From Alteromonadaceae bacterium (lineage in GTDB: Bacteria > Pseudomonadota > Gammaproteobacteria > Pseudomonadales > Oleiphilaceae): DNA of 39,280 bases. This document shows positions 33,688 through 39,280 of the stretch, one piece after another; the first letter of the stretch is position 1, and each line of letters opens with the position of its first letter. Position numbers and translations under genes: made by a program. Where the stretch lies: assembly GCA_013393545.1 (NCBI GenBank), contig JABXHG010000004.1, positions 1 to 39,280 on the forward strand. Reading direction: 5' to 3'. The notes under the pieces are model-generated. The model was given only the letters and a program-made list of their open reading frames with translations, made no database searches and had not been told where the DNA came from.

Positions 33688-34611
33688 TTAAACACTTCCG
33701 GCTGAACCGACCAGCCACGCCGCTCCGCGCACACCGCTTGAATCCCCATGTACCGCCTGGCGTATCGGGGTATTGAATTCACCTCCGAATACGTACTTTG
33801 GCATAAGTTCCGGCAGTTGCTTATACAATTCCGGAAGATTACTCACACCGCCTCCCAGGACAATCACATCCGGGTCCAGCAGATTAATTGCCGCTGCCAG
33901 TCCTCGGGTCAGGTGCTCCAGGTACCGGTCCATGGTTATACCGGCCTTGCCATTGCCGGCCCTGGCGGCCCGCGCAATATCCGGCGCCGCCATCGTTTCA
34001 TTCCATAATAGCTGATGAGTCAGCGTCAGGCCGGTTCCGGAAACAAAGGTTTCGTTGCACCCGGTTTGGCCACAAAAACACGGCCTCTGGTCCAGCTCAT
34101 GCTGGGGTGTCCAGGGCAGCGGATTATGGCCCCACTCCCCGGCCACACCATTGGGGCCGGTCAGAAGGCGGCCATCCACACTGATGCCAGAGCCACAGCC
34201 GGTGCCCAGGATGGCTGCAAACACCACTCCGGCGCCCTGTCCGGCACCATCGGTGGCTTCAGACAGCGCCAGGCAGTTGGCGTCATTGGTGACCGTCACA
34301 TTTCGGTTAAGTACGGAAGACAAATCAGCGGGCAGGTTCTGACCATTGAGACACAGGGAATTGGAATTTTTCACCAGCCCCGTCACGCCCGACACACTGC
34401 CCGGTATACCAACGCCCACCGGTATGCCTTGGCAGCCAACTTCACTTTCAGCGGTCTCAACAAGCTGTTTAATGGCCGCCAGAATCGCCGGATAATCACC
34501 CTGGGGAGTGGGTACACGAAGGCGGAAACGTTCCCGGCTGGATTGATCCAGCAGAATCACTTCCGTTTTGGTCCCGCCCAGATCGATTCCGATCAGCCAG
34601 GGTGATTGCAT
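33688..34611 (-). CDS. ROK family sugar kinase (fructokinase/N-acetylhexosamine kinase type)
   Basis: A 307-residue ATP-dependent sugar kinase. It shows the phosphate-binding motif GIDLGGTKTEV (8-18), VTNDANCLALSE with the catalytic Asp, ILGTGCGSGI, and the ROK zinc-binding motif with GEWGHNPLPW and CFCGQTGCNE. The size and motifs fit the Mak/NagK branch. The sugar cannot be told from sequence alone. It follows the epimerase by 26 nt and may be in the same transcription unit. Confidence 0.88.
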   Translation of the reverse strand: MQSPWLIGIDLGGTKTEVILLDQSSRERFRLRVPTPQGDYPAILAAIKQLVETAESEVGCQGIPVGVGIPGSVSGVTGLVKNSNSLCLNGQNLPADLSSVLNRNVTVTNDANCLALSEATDGAGQGAGVVFAAILGTGCGSGISVDGRLLTGPNGVAGEWGHNPLPWTPQHELDQRPCFCGQTGCNETFVSGTGLTLTHQLLWNETMAAPDIARAARAGNGKAGITMDRYLEHLTRGLAAAINLLDPDVIVLGGGVSNLPELYKQLPELMPKYVFGGEFNTPIRQAVHGDSSGVRGAAWLVGSAGSV

Positions 34612-34637
34612 GCGGGCACCCTCTTGCAGTCGTGCGC

Positions 34638-35645
34638 TCAGACGTTATAGAACTCGCGGTACCAGTCCACGAATTTGGCCATGCCCTCTTCAAGCGAGGT
34701 TTCGGGCCGGTAACCAACATCCTGCACCAACTCGTCGATATTGGCGTAGGTGGCGGGTACATCCCCTGGCTGCATGGGCAGCAGGTTCTTTTGGGCTTTT
34801 TTGCCCGTCTGCTCTTCGATGATTGCGATAAAACGAGATAGCTCTGCCGGGTTGTTGCTGCCTATATTGTAGAGTCGATAAGGAGCCTTGCTGGAGCTTG
34901 GGTCCGGGTGCTTACCACTCCACTCGGTATTAGGCCGGGCAATCCTGTCCACGGCGAGCACCACGCCTTCCACGATATCATCAATATAGGTGAAATCACG
35001 CTTGTGATGGCCATGGTTGAAAACATCGATTGCCTCTCCCGCGAGGATTTTGCGGGTGAAGATAAACGGCGCCATGTCCGGGCGGCCCCAGGGGCCGTAG
35101 ACGGTGAAGAACCGCAGGCCAGTAGTGGGCAGGTTATACAAATGGCTGTAGGTGTGCGCCATCAGCTCGTTGGCTTTTTTGGAGGCTGCGTACAGGCTCA
35201 GGGGGTGGTCTACGTTGTCATGCACGGAAAACGGCATGGTTTCGTTGGCGCCGTAAACTGAGCTGCTGGAGGCATACACCAGGTGTTCCACATCATTGTG
35301 GCGACAGCCTTCCAGGATATTCACGAAGCCTACCAGGTTGGCATCGACATAAGCGTTGGGGTTCTCGATGGAGTAGCGCACACCGGCCTGGGCGGCCAGG
35401 TGTACGACTCGCTCGGGCCGATGAGCCCGGAACAGTTCCGCCATGGCTTCACGGTCGGCTATATCCTGACGGGCTTCGGTAAAACCCGGCTTGTTGAGCA
35501 AGCCGGCAAGGCGCGCTTCCTTGAGGTTAACGTCGTAGTAGTCGTTAACATTGTCCACGCCGATCACTTCATCGCCACGGTCCAGCAGGCGATGAGCGAG
35601 ATGTGAGCCAATAAAGCCGGCGGTTCCGGTCACCAGGATTTTCAA
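34638..35645 (-). CDS. UDP-glucuronate 4-epimerase-like NAD-dependent epimerase
   Basis: A 335-residue extended SDR. It has [12 protein letters not shown] (7-18), the [18 protein letters not shown] segment typical of UDP-glucuronate epimerases, YASSSSVYG, and [12 protein letters not shown] with the catalytic Tyr and Lys. It would interconvert UDP-GlcA and UDP-GalA, supplying an acidic sugar for surface polysaccharide. It lies outside the capsule operon and next to housekeeping genes, so a capsule role is possible but not shown. Confidence 0.88.
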   Translation of the reverse strand: MKILVTGTAGFIGSHLAHRLLDRGDEVIGVDNVNDYYDVNLKEARLAGLLNKPGFTEARQDIADREAMAELFRAHRPERVVHLAAQAGVRYSIENPNAYVDANLVGFVNILEGCRHNDVEHLVYASSSSVYGANETMPFSVHDNVDHPLSLYAASKKANELMAHTYSHLYNLPTTGLRFFTVYGPWGRPDMAPFIFTRKILAGEAIDVFNHGHHKRDFTYIDDIVEGVVLAVDRIARPNTEWSGKHPDPSSSKAPYRLYNIGSNNPAELSRFIAIIEEQTGKKAQKNLLPMQPGDVPATYANIDELVQDVGYRPETSLEEGMAKFVDWYREFYNV

Positions 35646-35657
35646 GATTCCGGCTCC

Positions 35658-36389
35658 TTAGAATGCCACGCCCGCGCTGATAAACGGGCCGTCGATGTCC
35701 ACGTCCAGGCGGTCATCGTCGTCTTCGTAATCAATCGCCAGCTGGCGATAGCCGGCGCGTACCTGCAGCATGGCAAATTCATATTGGCCATACAGGCTGT
35801 AGTCGTTGATGGAATCGCCGTCGTAGCTGATGAAGTTGCCTTCGCCGCCTACCGAAACACCGGTAAATGGCAGATCAAAACGGGCGGCGAGGTAGCCCAT
35901 GGGGATGACGCCGTCAATTTCGGTTTGCGAGGCCTGACCACCGCCCACTTCCTGAACGAGCAATTCACCATCGATATCCCGGGCTGTGATACCCAGATCA
36001 AGGTTGGCCCAGTTATCCAGAATTTCGTAGTACAGCGTGAGGTCCAGCTGCTCCAGATCCAGATCTGACTGAACATCGGCACTGGCATTAATGCCGTCGA
36101 AGTTTGCGCTCAGGGTGCCCTGACCGCTTTGTTCAATCAGGGTGTAGTTCAGGCGGATGTTGGGAATTACGGGCACCGGATGCTCAAAATAGACCGAAGC
36201 ATTGGCGTTGGTGTCGCTGTCCAGGTTCAGGGTGTTATCCAGATCCACAATGTCGCCATTGGTGCCGGCATCGCCGGACAGCTCTGAATCCCAGTAGTTG
36301 ACACTGGCGCCAGCTCCTACAATGTCGGCACTGGCCAGGGGTGCCGCCAGAATCAGCGAACCACCTACGGCTACCATCACTTTACGCAT
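35658..36389 (-). CDS. Outer membrane beta-barrel protein (TIGR04219-type)
   Basis: A 243-residue protein with a signal peptide (MRKVMVAVGGSLILAAPLASA, cleavage after about residue 21). The remainder is Asp/Asn-rich with alternating beta-strand character, and the C-terminus ends in Phe (GPFISAGVAF) as in outer membrane barrels recognised by the BAM complex. It resembles the TIGR04219 family, whose function is unknown. It lies 27 nt after purC. Confidence 0.8.
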   Translation of the reverse strand: MRKVMVAVGGSLILAAPLASADIVGAGASVNYWDSELSGDAGTNGDIVDLDNTLNLDSDTNANASVYFEHPVPVIPNIRLNYTLIEQSGQGTLSANFDGINASADVQSDLDLEQLDLTLYYEILDNWANLDLGITARDIDGELLVQEVGGGQASQTEIDGVIPMGYLAARFDLPFTGVSVGGEGNFISYDGDSINDYSLYGQYEFAMLQVRAGYRQLAIDYEDDDDRLDVDIDGPFISAGVAF

Positions 36390-36416
36390 ACGAAATCCTC
36401 TTACCGGTTACGGTGT

Positions 36417-37130
36417 TCAGTCGAAGTTGATGCCCAAACGGCGGCCCACTTCTTCGTAGGTCTCGATCACATCACCCAGCCCCTGGCGGAAGCGGTCCTT
36501 GTCCATTTTCTTGCGGGTTTCCTTGTCCCAGATGCGGCAGCCGTCCGGGCTGAATTCGTCGCCCAGGACAATGTCGCCGCCGCAACGGCCGAATTCCAGT
36601 TTGTAATCCACCAGCAACATGCCGGCATCGGCGAACAGTTTGCGCAGCACGTCGTTGACCTTGTAGGTCAGCTCTTTCATGCGCGCCAGCTCGTCTTCTT
36701 TGGCCCAGCCAAAGGTAACCGCCAATGATTCGTTGATCATCGGGTCGTGCAGTTCGTCGTTCTTGAGGAACAGCTCGAAGGTAGGCGGGTTCAGGTCCTG
36801 GCCTTCTTCCACACCAATACGACGGCACAGGCTGCCGGCCGAGACGTTACGAACCACGCATTCCACCGGTAGCATATCCAGCTTTTTCACCAGCGATTCG
36901 GTGTCGGACAGCAATTTGTCGAAATGGGTGGGAACGCCGGCGGCTTCCAGCTTTTCCATGATGAAGGCATTGAACTTGTTGTTCACCATGCCTTTTCGGT
37001 TCAGCTGTTCTTTCTTTTCGCCATCAAAGGCCGAGGTGTCGTCCCGGAAGACCAGAACAAAACGTTCGGGGTCATCGGTGTAGTAAACCGACTTGGCCTT
37101 GCCGGCATACAGCTCTTCGCGCTTTTCCAT
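36417..37130 (-). CDS. purC: Phosphoribosylaminoimidazole-succinocarboxamide synthase
   Basis: SAICAR synthase, the purine pathway enzyme that ligates CAIR and aspartate using ATP. The protein has 237 residues from the chosen ATG ([18 protein letters not shown]), which has an AGGAG Shine-Dalgarno; the longer frame to 37172 would overlap bamC. Conserved stretches include [20 protein letters not shown] and [21 protein letters not shown]. It follows dapA and bamC, the usual order in related gammaproteobacteria. Confidence 0.97.
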   Translation of the reverse strand: MEKREELYAGKAKSVYYTDDPERFVLVFRDDTSAFDGEKKEQLNRKGMVNNKFNAFIMEKLEAAGVPTHFDKLLSDTESLVKKLDMLPVECVVRNVSAGSLCRRIGVEEGQDLNPPTFELFLKNDELHDPMINESLAVTFGWAKEDELARMKELTYKVNDVLRKLFADAGMLLVDYKLEFGRCGGDIVLGDEFSPDGCRIWDKETRKKMDKDRFRQGLGDVIETYEEVGRRLGINFD

Positions 37131-37168
37131 GACATTCTCCTGCCGGAAGCGGCTCATTCCGCGCCGAC

Positions 37169-38263
37169 TCAATACAAGTGATCAAATAATTGGGTGAGCA
37201 GATCCGAGGCGGTCAATTCGCCCTCGTAACCGCCAACCTGCTCCGCCGTTACCCGTTGCAGGTTGTTTTCCTGTTCGATGCGTACCGTGTGGGTGTGCCG
37301 GGGCTCGGAGGCATCGCTGAACCAGGCAAACCAGCCGGCGGTGCGTTCGTCTTCGGTGCGGAAGTCCACCTTCAGCCAGCCCTCACTGCGGTTCAGGTCC
37401 TGTACCTGGGCGCCAATTTCCTCAAGCGATCGGTTCAGCTCTGCCCAGCTGCGGCCATAATCCAGCTCCAGGGTGATTGCCTGGGCCACATCATCGTCGC
37501 TGGACAGCAGCCGCACCCGGGGCTCGGCCACCATGCCGGAGGCGACACGGGATACGGACTGGTTATCTTCACGGCCCTGCAGGTAGGCGCCCAAATCTGC
37601 TAGCAAGGCTTTTTGCTGGTCGAGCTGCTGGCTGCTCGCGTCTCCGTCTTGCCAGGCCATCAGCCCGTCCGGGGATTGCTCAAGCTCGCGCTGGCGCACA
37701 CGAATTTCGGTGGTTTTGCGGCGAATACCGGGTGCCAGGCGGGTTTGTACCACAATTCGAGGTTCGTCGGCGCCCGCCTGGTCAGACAGGCCTACCAGCT
37801 GCCGGCTGCGTTTGCTGAAATTGGCCAGCTCGCTCTGCTGAACCCCAAGCTGCGGGCTGTCGTAGGCGACACCCAGACCGGATTCATTCATCCAGCCCTG
37901 AACCGCCGGCCACAACCGGCCCGGCACTTCGTTCACCAGTAACCAGACCCGGCCGTCCAGCTCTTCAATGACGTAATTCTCGTCCAGAATGTCGGAGGTC
38001 ATGTCCGGTGGTTTGGGCACCGAAGAAGGATACAACCGCCGGCTGTCATCGGTGTTCAGGTTCCGGATCGGCATGGCTTCCGCCAGCCGGACATTGTTCT
38101 CGCCGCCCGGCAGCTCGATGGCCTGGCCTTCCGGGGCGTTAACGTAGCGCTCGGAACGGTCTTCCACCAGGCTGCAGCCGGCCAGGGTGGCAATAAACAG
38201 GATCCCGGCCAATGGCCGGGATGCGTTCAGAATTGGGGGTCGGGTTCTGGCAAGAACCGGCAT
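37169..38263 (-). CDS. bamC: Outer membrane assembly lipoprotein BamC
   Basis: Lipoprotein of the beta-barrel assembly machinery. From ATG 38263 (GGGAG Shine-Dalgarno) it has 364 residues, with a signal peptide and lipobox LAGC (acylated Cys at about residue 30). The family's N-terminal segment that contacts BamD follows ([16 protein letters not shown]), then two helix-grip domains. The longer frame starting at 38353 would overlap dapA and bury the signal peptide, so I reject it. Confidence 0.92.
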   Translation of the reverse strand: MPVLARTRPPILNASRPLAGILFIATLAGCSLVEDRSERYVNAPEGQAIELPGGENNVRLAEAMPIRNLNTDDSRRLYPSSVPKPPDMTSDILDENYVIEELDGRVWLLVNEVPGRLWPAVQGWMNESGLGVAYDSPQLGVQQSELANFSKRSRQLVGLSDQAGADEPRIVVQTRLAPGIRRKTTEIRVRQRELEQSPDGLMAWQDGDASSQQLDQQKALLADLGAYLQGREDNQSVSRVASGMVAEPRVRLLSSDDDVAQAITLELDYGRSWAELNRSLEEIGAQVQDLNRSEGWLKVDFRTEDERTAGWFAWFSDASEPRHTHTVRIEQENNLQRVTAEQVGGYEGELTASDLLTQLFDHLY

Positions 38264-38297
38264 CGGGTTACTCCCGTTCACGGGTGATTGCGTGGGC

Positions 38298-39191
38298 TCA
38301 GAGTACGCCTGAGGCCTTGAGGGCTTCTTCCACTTCTTCGTGGAATTTTTCACTGAGTGGCGTCAGCGGCAGGCGAATGCCCTCGCCAATCAGCCCCATG
38401 CGCTGCAAGGCCCACTTCACCGGAATCGGGTTGGCTTCCAGGAACAGTTTGCGGTTCAGTGGTGAAAGCAATTCGTTCAGCCGCTCGGTTTCCGCCTCGT
38501 CACCGGCAATGGCGGCGGCGCACAGGTCGGACATGGCTTTCGGAGCCACGTTGGCGGTAACTGACACGTTGCCTTTACCGCCCGCCAGCATCAGGCCGGC
38601 GGCAGTGGCGTCATCGCCGGAGTAAACCGCCAGGCGGCCATCCAGCGCTTCAATCAACTCGGCACCGCGCGGAATGTTGCCGGTGGCATCTTTGATGGCG
38701 ACGATGTTGGGGATATCGGCCAGGCGCAGGACGGTTTCGTTCAGCATGTCACACGCCGTGCGGCCAGGCACGTTGTACAACATCTGGTTCATGCCGGGCA
38801 CGGCTTCGGCGATCGCTTTGAAGTGCTGGTACAGGCCTTCCTGGGTCGGCTTGTTGTAGTACGGAACCACCAGCAGACAGGCATCGGCGCCGAGCTTTTC
38901 CGCTTCGCTGGTCAGCTCGATGGCTTCGCGGGTGCTGTTGCCGCCGGTGCCGGCGATAACCGGGATACGGCCGTTCACGCGTTTTATGATGTGCCCGATG
39001 GTGCGGATGTGCTCATCCGGGTCGAGGGTTGCGGATTCACCAGTGGTGCCAACAGCGACAATACCATTGGTGCCGTTTTCAATATGAAACTCCACCAGCC
39101 GGTCCAGATGCTCCCAGTGGATGTCACCATTGGGGTGCATGGGCGTGACCAGTGCGACAAGGCTCGCCGGTACAGCCAGTTCTGCCACCAT
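38298..39191 (-). CDS. dapA: 4-hydroxy-tetrahydrodipicolinate synthase
   Basis: First committed step of lysine and meso-diaminopimelate synthesis, joining pyruvate and aspartate semialdehyde. The TIM-barrel protein has VALVTPM near the N-terminus, GTTGESATLD, LYNVPGRT with the catalytic Tyr, and VAIKDATGN with the Schiff-base Lys. I chose the ATG at 39191 (297 residues, near the usual 292). An upstream ATG at 39239 adds 16 residues with no family match. Neither start has a strong Shine-Dalgarno, so the exact start is uncertain. Nothing recognisable is seen between here and the window end. Confidence 0.95.
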   Translation of the reverse strand: MVAELAVPASLVALVTPMHPNGDIHWEHLDRLVEFHIENGTNGIVAVGTTGESATLDPDEHIRTIGHIIKRVNGRIPVIAGTGGNSTREAIELTSEAEKLGADACLLVVPYYNKPTQEGLYQHFKAIAEAVPGMNQMLYNVPGRTACDMLNETVLRLADIPNIVAIKDATGNIPRGAELIEALDGRLAVYSGDDATAAGLMLAGGKGNVSVTANVAPKAMSDLCAAAIAGDEAETERLNELLSPLNRKLFLEANPIPVKWALQRMGLIGEGIRLPLTPLSEKFHEEVEEALKASGVL

Positions 39192-39280
39192 TACCGGCTC
39201 TGGCGCGGCCGGCAGCGACGCAGCATGCGCCAGGTCCATCGGGCGGGTGAGAAGATCTTTATCGACTACTGCGGCCCCAC

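Overview
The window looks like a chromosomal segment of a marine gammaproteobacterium, probably close to Marinobacter. This is inferred from the dapA-bamC-purC housekeeping block, the TIGR04219-type outer membrane protein and the DUF2897/DUF2252 genes, together with high GC in the core; it is not a database result. Every gene I accept is on the minus strand, so transcription runs from high to low coordinates.

The right part (about 32.1-39.2 kb) holds dapA, bamC, purC, an outer membrane protein, a UDP-glucuronate 4-epimerase-like gene, a ROK sugar kinase, a small DUF2897 membrane protein (too short for most ORF callers) and a DUF2252 gene.

From about 32.07 kb down to 0.41 kb lies one very long ABC-transporter-dependent (group 2-like) capsule locus. 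It opens with a sigma70-like promoter and a perfect RfaH ops/JUMPstart core. The gene order is then: kpsS; an SDR reductase; an LtaS-like membrane phospho-transferase; a 2440-residue fully reducing type I PKS; an alpha-oxoamine synthase; a small lipoprotein; kpsD, kpsM, kpsT and kpsE; rmlB and rmlD; a coiled-coil protein; and a methyltransferase/coiled-coil/methyltransferase fusion. After a 328-nt gene-free gap comes a second, lower-GC block. It carries a 944-residue glycosyltransferase ending in a GT-D (DUF1792-like) domain, a CMP-pseudaminic acid pathway (pseB, pseC, pseF, pseG, a formyltransferase-like protein in place of PseH, pseI) and a sulfotransferase. The block ends at an IS1380-like element that runs off the left edge.

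Working model: the PKS, alpha-oxoamine synthase and SDR make a sphingoid-like amino-alcohol lipid, possibly modified by the LtaS-like enzyme. It would serve as the anchor or starter of a capsule containing pseudaminic acid and perhaps rhamnose, methylated and sulfated, and exported by KpsDEMT. The lipid module matches the rhizobial rkp-1 set (rkpA, G, H, I, J), and its PKS/alpha-oxoamine synthase/reductase logic matches fungal fumonisin synthesis. The product is inferred. The most unusual points are this lipid module, the ops element lying on the first start codon, the PseH replacement lacking its expected catalytic Asn, the possible molecular-ruler methyltransferase fusion, the palindromic repeat inserted in frame in rmlB, and an IS end that supplies the sulfotransferase stop codon.
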